Positions 8,193 to 17,484 of a stretch of DNA of 64,000 bases are shown piece by piece. The stretch spans positions 1 to 64,000 of the forward strand of contig NZ_JAGKSQ010000001.1 of the NCBI RefSeq assembly GCF_017939705.1, read 5' to 3'. The notes under the pieces are model-generated. The model searched no databases. It was not told the DNA's origin and saw only the letters and a list, made by a program, of their open reading frames with translations. The translations under genes were made by a program, and so were the position numbers. Source of the DNA: Halalkalibacter suaedae. GTDB lineage: Bacteria > Bacillota > Bacilli > Bacillales > Bacillaceae_D. The stretch's first letter is position 1; every line of letters begins with the position of its first letter.

Positions 8193-8510
8193 ATGGAAAA
8201 TGAAACGAAACAGCATTTAAAAGAAGCATTCGAATTATTTCAAGATGCGGTAAAACAATATGAAAAAGAAATTCACTCCGATGAGAGTAACGGAGATTCT
8301 GTGAAAACAATGAAAATTTATTTAAAAGAAAAGCAAGAAATTATTGAATCCTCACACTTCCTCAGTAACAATAATCAAACAGTAATTCCGGAGGGCCATG
8401 TTGTCACACTCTTTTACAAAAGAGAGCCAGTACAACAACATACTCACTATCAATCCCGCCCTGTCCATATTCGACCATGGCTGGCCTATCCGCTCCGCCA
8501 CATCTGGTAA
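8193..8510 (+). CDS. hypothetical protein, 105 residues
   Basis: Start chosen at ATG 8193 because AGGGGTG lies 5-10 nt upstream. The first 45 residues form a charged helix (HLKEAFELFQDAVKQYEKEI); the C-terminus is rich in His, Pro and Trp (RPVHIRPWLAYPLRHIW), a composition seen in some spore coat or exosporium proteins. No family recognised. It lies between the CotO-like gene and fabI, where coat genes are found in B. subtilis, so a coat role is possible. Confidence 0.6.
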   Translation: MENETKQHLKEAFELFQDAVKQYEKEIHSDESNGDSVKTMKIYLKEKQEIIESSHFLSNNNQTVIPEGHVVTLFYKREPVQQHTHYQSRPVHIRPWLAYPLRHIW

Positions 8511-8519
8511 CATAATTCA

Positions 8520-8561
8520 AAAAGGTGTCCTAAGATTACTGTTAATCTTAGGACACCTTTT
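8520..8561. terminator. bidirectional terminator between 8193-8510 and fabI
   Basis: Perfect 19-bp stem (AAAAGGTGTCCTAAGATTA and complement) with a 4-nt loop, flanked by A and T runs on both sides. It serves both convergent genes. Confidence 0.9.
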
Positions 8562-8563
8562 AC

Positions 8564-9343
8564 TTATAATGATAAAATATTATAACCGCTATCTACGTGA
8601 ATCATTTCACCCGTAATTCCTCTAGATAGGTCACTCATCAAAAAGAGAGCCGTATCTCCGACTTCCTCTTGGGTTGTTGTTCGACGAAGAGGGGCACGTT
8701 CTTCAATCTCCTTAAGAACATCATTAAAGCCACCGATTCCTTTTGCTGCCAATGTTCGAATTGGACCAGCTGAGATCGCATTAACACGGATGTTTTCTTT
8801 CCCTAAATCATTTGCTAAATATTTCACACTAGCATCTAGAGACGCCTTGGCAACTCCCATAACATTATAATTACGAACGACTCTTTCTCCACCCAAATAT
8901 GTTAGTGTAACAATACTACCACCTTCAGCCATAAGTGGTCGTGCAGCCTTTGTAACCGCAGTTAATGAATAAGCACTAATATTTTGTGCTAATAGGAATC
9001 CTTCACGAGTTGTATTCAAATACTCACCTTCAAGCTCTTCCTTATTAGCAAAGGCAATACAATGAGCGATTCCGTGAATCGTACCAACTTCTTCCTTAAT
9101 TTGAGCAAACGTCTTCTCGATTTCTGCATCATCTGTCACATCACAAGGTAAAATAATATGGTCGTCTCGATCAAGGGTTTCCATTAAGCTGCGAACATTT
9201 TTTTCTAATCGTTCCCCTGCGTATGTAAAAATTAGCTTTGCACCTGCATTTGCTAGTGACTGAGCTATCCCCCATGCAATACTGCGTTTATTTGCTACTC
9301 CCATGACGACATATGTACGATTTTCTAGAGATAATTGAATCAT
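8564..9343 (-). CDS. fabI: enoyl-[acyl-carrier-protein] reductase (NADH) FabI
   Basis: Catalyses the last reduction of fatty acid elongation. The 259-residue protein starts at ATG 9343 (GGAGGGG upstream) and shows the FabI hallmarks: VANKRSIAWGIAQSLA dinucleotide site, DVTDD, the active-site Tyr-x6-Lys (YNVMGVAK), and AISAGPIRTLAAKGI. A FapR operator overlaps its promoter region, placing it in the FapR lipid regulon with fabHF at 59-60 kb. Length equals B. subtilis FabI. Confidence 0.96.
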   Translation of the reverse strand: MIQLSLENRTYVVMGVANKRSIAWGIAQSLANAGAKLIFTYAGERLEKNVRSLMETLDRDDHIILPCDVTDDAEIEKTFAQIKEEVGTIHGIAHCIAFANKEELEGEYLNTTREGFLLAQNISAYSLTAVTKAARPLMAEGGSIVTLTYLGGERVVRNYNVMGVAKASLDASVKYLANDLGKENIRVNAISAGPIRTLAAKGIGGFNDVLKEIEERAPLRRTTTQEEVGDTALFLMSDLSRGITGEMIHVDSGYNILSL

Positions 9344-9368
9344 TTCTTCCCCTCCATTGTTAGTTGTT

Positions 9369-9387
9369 CTTAATACCAAGTACTAAT
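9369..9387 (-). promoter_or_regulatory. FapR operator of fabI
   Basis: The minus strand reads ATTAGTAC-TTG-GTATTAAG, an 8-3-8 inverted repeat matching the FapR consensus (TTAGTACC.. type). It lies just downstream of an extended -10 TGCTATAAT. FapR is released by malonyl-CoA, so fabI expression should follow lipid precursor supply. Confidence 0.82.
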
Positions 9388-9432
9388 TATTATAGCACAA
9401 ATCTCTCTCTCTAATGTTCAACTTTTTTTTCT

Positions 9433-9576
9433 TCAACCCTTCTTTGTTTCGATATTCTTTTGCTCATACTGACATGTAGGACATGTGTAGATCACATTTT
9501 GATTTGATTGAGCAGTAAGTACAGCAGTTATCTGATGTTGGTTTGTGCACTTAGGACAAGTAACAAAAATATCCAT
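9433..9576 (-). CDS. small zinc-ribbon protein, 47 residues
   Basis: Short reading frame with a good RBS (GGAAGGAAGGGG) 6-8 nt before ATG 9576. The protein has one CPKC and one CPTC knuckle 22 residues apart (MDIFVTCPKCTN ... VIYTCPTCQYEQK), which would bind one zinc as a rubredoxin-like ribbon. No further domain. It stands between fabI and the antiporter, both on the same strand. Function unknown. Confidence 0.75.
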   Translation of the reverse strand: MDIFVTCPKCTNQHQITAVLTAQSNQNVIYTCPTCQYEQKNIETKKG

Positions 9577-9660
9577 GATGACCCCTTCCTTCCAATGAGT
9601 TTGCACTTATCATCCCACAAATCACAAAAAACAATACTAAAGAACCTTCGCCCCTAGGAT

Positions 9661-9706
9661 AGAAAAATGCCCATATTTCTAAGCTTTCGCCGAGAAGATA
9701 TGGACA
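9661..9706 (-). terminator. terminator after the CPA2 antiporter
   Basis: On the minus strand an imperfect stem (ATGTCCATAT and ATATGGGCAT arms with inner TTCT/AGAA pairing) is followed by a T run. It lies 12 bp after the antiporter stop. Confidence 0.7.
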
Positions 9707-9717
9707 TCTTACTAAGT

Positions 9718-11775
9718 TTAATCATAGGATTTATTTGATAGAAATGTTTTTGGTACTTCCATCCCTCTTGTTCCTCGTAAATCAACCTTTTGCTCTTCTT
9801 GTGGATACATCATGATAAAGCTCTTAGGATTGGCATTGGCTAAGACCCTCGGAAGTCTCTCTAGTTGCGGGTGCCAAGCAACTGTTCCTCTTCTCGCACT
9901 AAAGACAAGAACAACATCATCCACTTTCAAAAGCGGCATATGTTTCTGATGCCATTCATTCCAATTTTCTAGTTTAGTTAAAGTCACCTGAGCATCTGGT
10001 TTCACTTTTTGGAATCCTTTTTTATAGACCAATGTCTCATCTTTAATGACATAGACAGAAATAGTTGCCCCAAGCTGATTGGCCATTTTTTTAGCTACTC
10101 TAATTGGTTCATAGAAACCCAATTTATGATCAAATCCAGCAGGAATAATAATTACAATTCGTTTTGTTGTGTTTAAAGGATGACCTAACTTTGATACTAG
10201 AACCATTTGCGATGTTCGCTCAAGTAATTGATCCAATATCCCACCAAATATCTTTTGCGGTGTCGAAAGCTTCCCGTTCCAGCCTATGACAGCAGTTGTG
10301 ATTCTTGTTTCTTCCATTGCTCGAATCATTCCTGTAGTAATATTAGGATCAACACGCGTTAACATATGAATTGGAACCTCTGCTCCAGCAGCATACGTCA
10401 CTGCATGACCAAGTAATTTTTCAGCTTCAACAATTTTCGACGAAGAATCTTCAACCGCTCCCTGGGCTACAGATAAGGTATATAGTGACTCACTTGACTG
10501 CCCTCTAATAATAAAGGCTAAATCCATTAATGATTCCATTGTATCTGGATTGGCAATAGGCACCATGACTCTAAGTGGTGCACTAGATGGCTCATACGGC
10601 ATTTGCTCTTCTTGAAGAACAATCGATCTAGCATTCTTCTCAACAAGGTATGGACCAATCATACATGTGACTAAAATCATAACAATAACAGCATTTACAG
10701 TTGCTTGATCAAATAGTCCAAGATCAAAGCCTACTAGTGTTGCTGCAAGGGTTGCTGCAGCTTGAGGAAGTGTCAACCCGAAAATAAGGTTCACTTCTTC
10801 TTTTGTATATTTATATATCTTACCTGTGATCCAAGCAGCAACATACTTACCGATAATAACAAGAATAATGACAAGAGATGCTGTAATCCAGGCTGATGGT
10901 TCCGAGATCAATACTCTTAAATCCATTAACATCCCCACTGAAAGTAGGAAGAAAGGAATAAATAAGGCATTCCCTATAAATTTAATTCGATTCATTAAAG
11001 GACTTTGTTCAAAAATAAAACGATTCAATGCTAAGCCAGCTAAAAAGGCACCAATAATTGGTTCTAAACCAGCTACTGTAGCAAAGTAAGCAGAAACGAA
11101 TAGAACAGCCATCACGAATACATATTCAAGAGCCCCTTCGCTGCTTAGTGTGCGAAAGAAAAATTTAGTTACAATCGGTACAATGAGAAAAATCGCTGCA
11201 ACATAGATCGCCATTGAAAGGATGAGGGTGAACCAAAAATCAACAGATATGGCTCCTTGAGTGGAACCAGCTACAACTGCTAATACTAGGAGCGCCAAAG
11301 TATCAGTCATGATACTTCCCCCAACGGACGTTGTTACAGCCTTATTTTTTGAAATTCCTAATCGACTTGCAATCGGGTATGCTAGTAATGTATGAGAACC
11401 AAGTAACGACCCCAGTAATATCGCAGCAGCTAAAGGGTAACCATAAAAATATGTGGCTCCTATTCCTAGTAGAAAAGGAAGATTGAACGATAGCAAGCCA
11501 AATGTTAAGCTTCGACCGCGATATTTCTTAAAACCATCTAAATCAATTTCTAATCCAGCAATGAAAATAATATACAGTAATCCAACCGTACCTAATAACA
11601 CAATGGTTGGATCGCGATCAAGAATCCCTAATCCATTTGGTCCTACGATAACGCCTGCAAAAATGAGTCCTATAATTCCCGGAATCCGTAATCTTCTCAT
11701 AATAAGTGGTGCAATGAGAAAAATAACCATCGCAATAGCGAATATAAGAACTGGATTTGTAATTGGTGATAGCAA
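9718..11775 (-). CDS. CPA2 monovalent cation/proton antiporter with C-terminal USP-like domain (YjbQ position)
   Basis: A 685-residue integral membrane protein. Residues 1-385 form about 12 membrane segments of the KefB/NapA type, with the conserved GSIMTDTLALLVLAV segment and GLEPIIGAFLAGLALN. Residues about 400-665 are cytoplasmic and look like tandem universal-stress-protein folds; no TrkA-N Rossmann domain (GxGxxG) is seen, unlike many Kef proteins. The start is TTG at 11775 with AAGGAGGG upstream. Its place next to prpE matches B. subtilis yjbQ. It probably exports Na+ or K+ in exchange for protons; ion preference cannot be read from sequence. Confidence 0.85.
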   Translation of the reverse strand: MLSPITNPVLIFAIAMVIFLIAPLIMRRLRIPGIIGLIFAGVIVGPNGLGILDRDPTIVLLGTVGLLYIIFIAGLEIDLDGFKKYRGRSLTFGLLSFNLPFLLGIGATYFYGYPLAAAILLGSLLGSHTLLAYPIASRLGISKNKAVTTSVGGSIMTDTLALLVLAVVAGSTQGAISVDFWFTLILSMAIYVAAIFLIVPIVTKFFFRTLSSEGALEYVFVMAVLFVSAYFATVAGLEPIIGAFLAGLALNRFIFEQSPLMNRIKFIGNALFIPFFLLSVGMLMDLRVLISEPSAWITASLVIILVIIGKYVAAWITGKIYKYTKEEVNLIFGLTLPQAAATLAATLVGFDLGLFDQATVNAVIVMILVTCMIGPYLVEKNARSIVLQEEQMPYEPSSAPLRVMVPIANPDTMESLMDLAFIIRGQSSESLYTLSVAQGAVEDSSSKIVEAEKLLGHAVTYAAGAEVPIHMLTRVDPNITTGMIRAMEETRITTAVIGWNGKLSTPQKIFGGILDQLLERTSQMVLVSKLGHPLNTTKRIVIIIPAGFDHKLGFYEPIRVAKKMANQLGATISVYVIKDETLVYKKGFQKVKPDAQVTLTKLENWNEWHQKHMPLLKVDDVVLVFSARRGTVAWHPQLERLPRVLANANPKSFIMMYPQEEQKVDLRGTRGMEVPKTFLSNKSYD

Positions 11776-11878
11776 TGAGGACGTCCCTCCTTATTTTTTA
11801 TGTATCATAAAGCCTCGATAAATCAAGTTTCATTACTATCTTATCTCAACTGAAAGCTTCAATTTTAGGAGGAATAAT

Positions 11879-12619
11879 ATGAAAATAGATATTATCGGTG
11901 ATATCCACGGTTGTTACGAAGAGCTTCTCCTACTTTTAGAAAAACTAGGATACCAAAAGAACAACCATTTTGTCCATAGAGATGAACAAGATCGAAAGCT
12001 AGCATTTGTTGGTGATCTTACAGATCGAGGGCCAAACTCAGTTGCTGTTATCCAACTCGTTTCGCAATTAGTCGAGGCTGGACAGGCTTACTATGTTCCA
12101 GGTAACCATTGCGATAAATTATACAGGTATTTCCAAGGAAGAAAAGTTCAAATCACCCATGGCCTTGAAACTACCGTCGCTGAACTAAAGGAGCTTTCAA
12201 AAAAAGAATACAATCGAATTAGAGAACAATTCCTGACTCTTGTCGATAAATCTCCCTTATACCAAGTTCTCGATAACCGTCAACTAGTGATTGCACATGC
12301 TGGCATTCGATCTGAAGATATCGGTACTGTTAACAAACGGGTGAAGACCTTTGTTCTTTATGGAGACATTACTGGGGAAAATAATCCAGATGGAACCCCC
12401 ATAAGAAGGGACTGGGCTCAAAAACATGAAGGGAAAGAATGGATTGTATATGGTCACACCCCCGTCCGTAAGCCTCGATTTATTAATCGAAGTGTAAATA
12501 TAGACACTGGGTGCATTTTCGGTGGTGCACTAAGTGCATTTCGTTACCCAGAGATAACGACTATTCATGTTGACTCCCTTCAACCATTTGTTCAAGAAAA
12601 ATTCAAATCCTTTGATTAA
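11879..12619 (+). CDS. prpE: bis(5'-nucleosyl)-tetraphosphatase PrpE
   Basis: A 246-residue PPP-family metallophosphatase. The metal-binding motifs GDIHG (residues 7-11), GDLTDRGP (near 46), GNHC (near 77) and two downstream His (AHAG, YGHTP) are all present. In B. subtilis PrpE hydrolyses asymmetric dinucleoside tetraphosphates and affects spore germination. Gene position beside yjbO-nadK-yjbM agrees. RBS is AGGAGGA, 6 nt before ATG. Confidence 0.93.
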   Translation: MKIDIIGDIHGCYEELLLLLEKLGYQKNNHFVHRDEQDRKLAFVGDLTDRGPNSVAVIQLVSQLVEAGQAYYVPGNHCDKLYRYFQGRKVQITHGLETTVAELKELSKKEYNRIREQFLTLVDKSPLYQVLDNRQLVIAHAGIRSEDIGTVNKRVKTFVLYGDITGENNPDGTPIRRDWAQKHEGKEWIVYGHTPVRKPRFINRSVNIDTGCIFGGALSAFRYPEITTIHVDSLQPFVQEKFKSFD

Positions 12620-12667
12620 CTTTTACTTAACGAATATACCATTGAAACAAAGAAGCGACAATAAATA

Positions 12668-12705
12668 ACGGGTCTCAATAAGGAGTTGATCCTATTGAGA
12701 CCCGT
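12668..12705. terminator. bidirectional terminator between prpE and yjbO
   Basis: Stem ACGGGTCTCAATAAGGA with its complement and a short loop, placed 2 bp from the yjbO stop. Confidence 0.8.
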
Positions 12706-12707
12706 AT

Positions 12708-13622
12708 TCATTCTTCTACTCTTGCTTGCTCTAATACGAGAAGCATATCCTCCGGCAAATCTGCTTCGACAATCACTTGGCGTTGATGAAAAGGATGAGT
12801 GAATTCTACCTTGTAACAATGAAGAGCTTGACGTTTCATTATGAGCTTACTTCCACCGTATAAATCATCCCCCAAAAGAGGATGATCAATTGATGAGAAA
12901 TGCACTCGAATCTGATGTGTTCTGCCAGTCTCTAGCTTAATGGCAACTAAGCTATATTCGTCAAAAACATCTTCTGTCTCATAATAGGTAATGGCCCTTT
13001 TTCCATCTTCTCTTATCTTTCTAGTGATAATACTTTCAGGATTCCGTCCGATTGGTGCATTAATGATTCCTTCTTTGTTTACTAGCTTACCATGGACAAT
13101 TGCTTTGTAGTATCGATGTAGCTTATCATCCTGCTGACATTTTGATAACTGATCATGGGCAAAGCGGTGTTTTGCAATGACTAATAGTCCAGATGTGTCC
13201 TTATCCAGTCGATTCACTGCATGAAAAGTACTTAAGATTTGTTGTTCATTGAAGTAACCTATTACGGCATTGGCCAGTGTTCCTTCTGTGTACAGTCGTG
13301 AAGGAATTGTAGGCATTCCGGCCTTTTTATTAATTACTAGGAAGTGATCATCTTCGTACAAAATATCCAACTTGATATGTTCAGCGAGTAAAGTGTCACT
13401 GACTTTCTCAGTAGGTAAATAAAGACTGACCAGATCACCTTTTGAAATGACTGAGCGAACAGTTACTTCCTTTTCGTTAACAAGAATTAATCCCCCATTA
13501 AATTTTATGTCAGCTAATCCACGCTTAGAAATCTGGCAAGTTTGACGTAAAAATTCTCTAAGTAATTTCCCATCGTCACTCAAGCCAACTTGCCAGGAAA
13601 GTTTCGCTACATACTTATTCAC
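12708..13622 (-). CDS. yjbO: RluA/RluD-family pseudouridine synthase (YjbO)
   Basis: Makes pseudouridine in rRNA or tRNA. An S4-like N-terminal domain ([30 protein letters not shown]) precedes the catalytic domain with the RluA signature [19 protein letters not shown] (catalytic Asp) and [27 protein letters not shown] choose the GTG at 13622, which overlaps the nadK stop by 8 bp and gives the expected N-terminus; an upstream ATG at 13691 would overlap nadK by 77 bp. Part of the yjbM-nadK-yjbO operon known from B. subtilis. The exact RNA target is not known. Confidence 0.88.
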   Translation of the reverse strand: MNKYVAKLSWQVGLSDDGKLLREFLRQTCQISKRGLADIKFNGGLILVNEKEVTVRSVISKGDLVSLYLPTEKVSDTLLAEHIKLDILYEDDHFLVINKKAGMPTIPSRLYTEGTLANAVIGYFNEQQILSTFHAVNRLDKDTSGLLVIAKHRFAHDQLSKCQQDDKLHRYYKAIVHGKLVNKEGIINAPIGRNPESIITRKIREDGKRAITYYETEDVFDEYSLVAIKLETGRTHQIRVHFSSIDHPLLGDDLYGGSKLIMKRQALHCYKVEFTHPFHQRQVIVEADLPEDMLLVLEQARVEE

Positions 13623-14403
13623 GGATGAACGATTCCTTAACTCGTTTCCAAAAAGGAAATGGTCTAAAACGAGCAAATCGGATTTTTTCATCAGCCACTC
13701 TACATTGAAGGGAAGTTATACGTCGATGCTCCAACGTATAGTGATCAACGGTCACTTGAATATCGACATCATTAAGTGGCTTTAATAAACATGTATGATG
13801 TTGTGGTAAGACAAGTGGTGACCCGATTGTTCGATAGACTCGGTTGTTTATTGAAGCCATTTCTGAAATCTGAATGGTTGGAAGTGATGGGTGTAGGATC
13901 GCCCCACCTAATGCCTTGTTGTATGCTGTACTTCCAGAAGGCGTCGATATACAAAGGCCATCCCCTCGAAAAATTTCGAATGTGTCTCCTTTAATATCAA
14001 CGTTACTTACTAAAGAACCACCTATGCTTTTGATTGTGCATTCGTTCAAAGCGAGATGTCTTTCTACTTTGTCTTTCGCTTTTATTATCACTTCTAGTAA
14101 AGGATATTCGACAATATGATACGGTGTCTTCGCAATGTGAGTAACCAATTTTTCTACTTCCTCAGGAATCCAATCCGCATAAAAACCAAGATGTCCCGTA
14201 TGTATTCCTACAAATGCAGTTTCATCTAGTCGCTCAGAATAGTCATGAAAAGCCTGTAAAAGTGTGCCGTCACCACCAACAGTGATGACAAGTTCCGGTT
14301 CAGAAGCATCCTCTTTTAGACCAAAATCGGATAAGTATTGGTTAATTCGATTTTTCAAGCTATTTGAAATGTCATCACCTCTTGAAGTTACGGTAAATTT
14401 CAT
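13615..14403 (-). CDS. nadK: NAD kinase
   Basis: Phosphorylates NAD to NADP. The 262-residue protein has the invariant [14 protein letters not shown] motif (near residue 43), the NE motif in LALNECTIK and the glycine-rich [17 protein letters not shown] stretch. The gene sits 24 bp after yjbM and overlaps yjbO, forming one transcription unit. RBS GAGGAGG lies upstream of ATG. Corresponds to B. subtilis nadF/ppnK (yjbN). Confidence 0.95.
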   Translation of the reverse strand: MKFTVTSRGDDISNSLKNRINQYLSDFGLKEDASEPELVITVGGDGTLLQAFHDYSERLDETAFVGIHTGHLGFYADWIPEEVEKLVTHIAKTPYHIVEYPLLEVIIKAKDKVERHLALNECTIKSIGGSLVSNVDIKGDTFEIFRGDGLCISTPSGSTAYNKALGGAILHPSLPTIQISEMASINNRVYRTIGSPLVLPQHHTCLLKPLNDVDIQVTVDHYTLEHRRITSLQCRVADEKIRFARFRPFPFWKRVKESFIRE

Positions 14404-14427
14404 TTCCCCTGCCTCCTCACTTTATAG

Positions 14428-15054
14428 CTATCCACCAAGCTCTTGTTTAGTCGTAATGATTTCTTGTGCATCTCTAACTTCATCACGTATAAGCGACATC
14501 TCTTCATCCAGTCTAAATGCTGCTTCGGCTGCTCGTTGTAGCCTCATTTTGATATCTTCAGGTATTTCCCCACTATATTTATAATTTAGAGAATGTTCGA
14601 TTGTAGCCCAAAAATTCATAGAAAGGGTTCGGATCTGCATCTCAACTAGAACTTTCTTTTCTCCATTAATGGTTTGTACTGGATAACACAACACGAGATG
14701 GTAAGAACGGTATCCACTAGGCTTCTTTTCGATAATATAGTCACGTTCCTCTATAATCTCGAAATCCTGTCTGGATCGAATGAGCGAGACAACCTTCTCA
14801 ATATCTTCCACAAACTGAGTGACAATTCTTACACCAGCCAAATCTTGCATTTCTTCCTCAAGTCGATCAAGAGGAATATTCTTACGTTTGGCTTTATCTA
14901 GAATACTTGAAACAGGCTTAACTCTAGCTGTTACAAACTCTATTGGCGTATGTTTTGAAGTTTGTTGATATTGTTGGCGGATTCCCTTTAATTTAATTTT
15001 CAACTCTTCAATTGCTTGCTTGTAAGGAGTCAAAAAAATTGTCCAATTGCTCAT
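14428..15054 (-). CDS. yjbM: small alarmone synthetase, (p)ppGpp synthetase RelQ/YjbM family
   Basis: A 208-residue single-domain ppGpp synthetase without a hydrolase domain. Synthetase motifs are intact: ARVKPVSSILDK, DLAGVRIVTQFVED, KPSGYRSYHLVL, and LVEMQIRTLSMNFWATIEHSLNYKY. In B. subtilis YjbM (SasB) is a tetramer activated by pppGpp. The first gene of the yjbM-nadK-yjbO operon. Start at ATG 15054; a TTG directly before it is possible. A second synthetase lies at 44.5 kb. Confidence 0.93.
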   Translation of the reverse strand: MSNWTIFLTPYKQAIEELKIKLKGIRQQYQQTSKHTPIEFVTARVKPVSSILDKAKRKNIPLDRLEEEMQDLAGVRIVTQFVEDIEKVVSLIRSRQDFEIIEERDYIIEKKPSGYRSYHLVLCYPVQTINGEKKVLVEMQIRTLSMNFWATIEHSLNYKYSGEIPEDIKMRLQRAAEAAFRLDEEMSLIRDEVRDAQEIITTKQELGG

Positions 15055-15086
15055 CAAATCACCATCCGTGGTTTTTCTTTATGTAT

Positions 15087-15464
15087 TTACGACAAAAATA
15101 ATTCCTGTACAGCTTTCTCCATCTTTTCACCATAATTTCCATTACCTTCGATGTTATCAACGAGATAATTCAATTCTTCACGCAAATTTGTCAATGTTAG
15201 CTTGTAATCGTTCGCTAACAACAACACAAATTCAGCTTCTTCTTCTCGGAATTTCTTTAATTGTGGCCAAGTTTCTTGCGACAACATAACATAATAAAAT
15301 TCAGTTTCATCTTCAAGAATGTAGATAAAATGAAGATGATCCGAGTCAACGAGCATTCTGTCTCCAGCCTTCAATTGCTCTGTTATTTGCAAATCTAGAG
15401 TTTCTGCTATTTCGGCAATATAAGGATTACCATCTTTAATTTGAGTGACATATAGCTTTTTCAT
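15087..15464 (-). CDS. UPF0738-type protein YjbL
   Basis: A 125-residue soluble acidic protein of unknown function. Start is ATG 15464, with GGAGG 6 nt upstream. It occupies the position of yjbL directly upstream of yjbM in B. subtilis and has matching length. It is mixed alpha/beta with a C-terminal helical, Glu-rich part. Function unknown; call rests mainly on synteny. Confidence 0.65.
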   Translation of the reverse strand: MKKLYVTQIKDGNPYIAEIAETLDLQITEQLKAGDRMLVDSDHLHFIYILEDETEFYYVMLSQETWPQLKKFREEEAEFVLLLANDYKLTLTNLREELNYLVDNIEGNGNYGEKMEKAVQELFLS

Positions 15465-15605
15465 TATAACCTCCACACTAATAAACCTATCATTTCATTC
15501 CATTAGTAGTGTACCATAATTTCAAGTAGATACGTACCTATGGCATTGAGGTTTAAAAACGACTATGCCATACTATTTCAATAAACGAAAAGAGGACGTG
15601 ATGTG

Positions 15606-16190
15606 ATGAGTCAAGAAGTTGAAATTGAAGTAAAGTCAATGGTAGATAAAAACGGATATCTCACTTTATTACAAGCATTTGGATTAAACCAAAAGGATGC
15701 GATATGTCAGCATAATCATTATTTTGAGAGTAACAACTTTTCATTAAAAGAAAAGGGTGCTGGACTTCGAATTCGTGAAAAAGATGGACAATACACTCTT
15801 ACCTTAAAACAACCCCACACTATCGGGAAACTTGAGACGCACCAAACATTGACGGTCGACGAATGGTTAACAGCAAAGAAAAAACATATCATACCAGTAG
15901 GAGCCGTCCAAGACCAATTAAATTCTTTACAAATTCCGATCAATGAATTACGGTATGTCGGGACATTAACAACCCATAGGATTGAAATAAACTATAATAG
16001 TGGATTACTATGTTTTGATAGAAGCGAGTACTTTGATCAGTCAGATTATGAAATTGAATTTGAAGGAAAAGATGAACAGCATGCACTTCAAACACTAACT
16101 GATATGCTAAGAGAAAACGGTCTATCACTCATAGCTACCGAAAACAAAGTTCGTCGCTTTTTCAGACGAAAACTAGAATTGAACCAATAG
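15606..16190 (+). CDS. CYTH-domain phosphatase/cyclase-like protein YjbK
   Basis: A triphosphate tunnel metalloenzyme (CYTH). The hallmark ExExK is seen as EIEVK at residues 6-10, followed by charged strands LRIREKDGQYTLTLKQP, RIEINYN, YEIEFEGKDE and KVRRFFRRK that would line the tunnel. 194 residues. Start at ATG 15606; a GTG at 15603 is equally near the AGAGGA RBS. Divergent from yjbL as in B. subtilis. Substrate not predictable; family members hydrolyse inorganic triphosphates. Confidence 0.85.
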   Translation: MSQEVEIEVKSMVDKNGYLTLLQAFGLNQKDAICQHNHYFESNNFSLKEKGAGLRIREKDGQYTLTLKQPHTIGKLETHQTLTVDEWLTAKKKHIIPVGAVQDQLNSLQIPINELRYVGTLTTHRIEINYNSGLLCFDRSEYFDQSDYEIEFEGKDEQHALQTLTDMLRENGLSLIATENKVRRFFRRKLELNQ

Positions 16191-16280
16191 AGAAATCTAC
16201 CAATTGTTGACTTGAGTCTGGTCTGGTATGATGGGAGTAATCATTAATTTTTCTTATAGAATAATAACGAGGTGGATGGT

Positions 16281-16928
16281 ATGGACCTTTCATTCCTGCA
16301 AGTCAATAATATTCATGCATTGCAGATGAGATCGAACATCAATAAGCAGCAAAACATATTCCAATCAATGTTCTCATCGTTTTTACAAGAACAAATGGAC
16401 AAGCTAGATATAAATCCAAGTCCTACTAATCCTAGTCTTTCAGGATATTCTGGTCTTTTTCTAAATCAAGCCTCCTTTCAAGCAGCACCTATTAGCCAAA
16501 CACCTGTGGCAAAAGCAGAGCTGAAAGTCAGCACTTTGTCTGAGCGTGAAACTCAATTTCAACCATTAATTGAAAGTGCAGCAAAAAAATACAATCTTGA
16601 TCCAAAGCTAATTTACTCAGTTATAAAACATGAATCCAACTTCAATCCACAAGCAAAAAGTCATGCAGGTGCGACTGGTCTTATGCAGCTAATGCCAGCA
16701 ACAGCTCGTATGCTAAATGTTCATAATAGTCTTGACCCAGAACAAAACATTAATGGTGGAGCAAAATACCTCAGACAGATGCTTGATCGTTATGATGGCA
16801 ATATTCAACTTGCTCTCGCAGCTTATAATGCAGGTCCGGGGAATGTAGATAAACACGGAGGAATCCCTCCATTTAAAGAAACCCAAGCCTATGTTCCAAA
16901 GGTATATAATACCTATTTAACAACGTAA
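16281..16928 (+). CDS. lytic transglycosylase with SLT domain (YjbJ/CwlQ-like)
   Basis: A 215-residue protein whose C-terminal 115 residues are a Slt-type (LysM-free) transglycosylase: IESAAKKYNLDPKLIYSVIKHESNFNPQAKS with the catalytic Glu in HESN, GATGLMQLMPATARMLNV, NINGGAKYL and LALAAYNAGPGNVDK. The N-terminal 95 residues are polar and lack a clear signal peptide. Start at ATG 16281 with GAGGTGG upstream. In B. subtilis the equivalent gene makes a bifunctional muramidase/transglycosylase. Its terminator follows at 16944. Confidence 0.88.
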   Translation: MDLSFLQVNNIHALQMRSNINKQQNIFQSMFSSFLQEQMDKLDINPSPTNPSLSGYSGLFLNQASFQAAPISQTPVAKAELKVSTLSERETQFQPLIESAAKKYNLDPKLIYSVIKHESNFNPQAKSHAGATGLMQLMPATARMLNVHNSLDPEQNINGGAKYLRQMLDRYDGNIQLALAAYNAGPGNVDKHGGIPPFKETQAYVPKVYNTYLTT

Positions 16929-16943
16929 ATAATGATTATAATC

Positions 16944-16988
16944 AGGTGTCACTAAGGTCGTTCGATCTTTGTGCCATCCTTTTTTTTG
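16944..16988 (+). terminator. terminator after the transglycosylase gene
   Basis: Imperfect hairpin (AGGTGTCAC ... GTGCCATCC arms with inner AAGGTC/GATCTT pairing) followed by eight T. Confidence 0.75.
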
Positions 16989-17090
16989 TCAAAATAAATC
17001 GTCAAATTTGATGTTCCTAGGTCATATTGCTAGAATATGATATAAGAATGATTGTTTAAACAACAACTTCCTTTCAAAAGGAGAATTAAC

Positions 17091-17468
17091 ATGACTCAAG
17101 ATTTATCACCATATGAGCTACTAGGTGGCGAGGACGTTTTGTCTCGCTTAGTCGACTCATTTTATGCGAATGTTTCAAAAGACCCTGATCTTTCACCTTT
17201 GTTTCCAAATGATTTGGGTGAAACTGCTCGAAAACAAAAACAATTTCTAACTCAGTTTCTTGGTGGTCCATCCTTATATACAGAAGAACATGGACATCCA
17301 ATGTTACGAGCTCGACATATGCCATTCATTATTACTCCAATCCAAGCAGAAAGATGGTTAGCGTGTATGGAGAAGGCTATGGATGAGATTAATATTGAAG
17401 AGACGATTCGTGAATATATGTTACACCGACTAACAATGACTGCCCATCACATGGTGAACCATCCATAA
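17091..17468 (+). CDS. group II truncated haemoglobin YjbI
   Basis: A 125-residue 2-over-2 globin. YELLGGEDVLSRLVDSFYANVSKDP, the FLTQFLGGPSLYTEEHGHPMLRARHMPF segment with the proximal His, and TMTAHHMVNHP match the TrHbO family. Start at ATG 17091, AAGGAG upstream. It is followed 16 bp later by yjbH, the usual pair in Bacilli and Staphylococci, and likely co-transcribed. The globin's role in redox stress is an inference from this pairing. Confidence 0.92.
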   Translation: MTQDLSPYELLGGEDVLSRLVDSFYANVSKDPDLSPLFPNDLGETARKQKQFLTQFLGGPSLYTEEHGHPMLRARHMPFIITPIQAERWLACMEKAMDEINIEETIREYMLHRLTMTAHHMVNHP

Positions 17469-17484
17469 GAAAGGAGAATGACCA

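Noticed and set aside
10826-11821. Open frames on the plus strand inside the antiporter gene
   Set aside because: They are antisense shadows of a membrane protein gene with biased codons and have no RBS or recognisable product.
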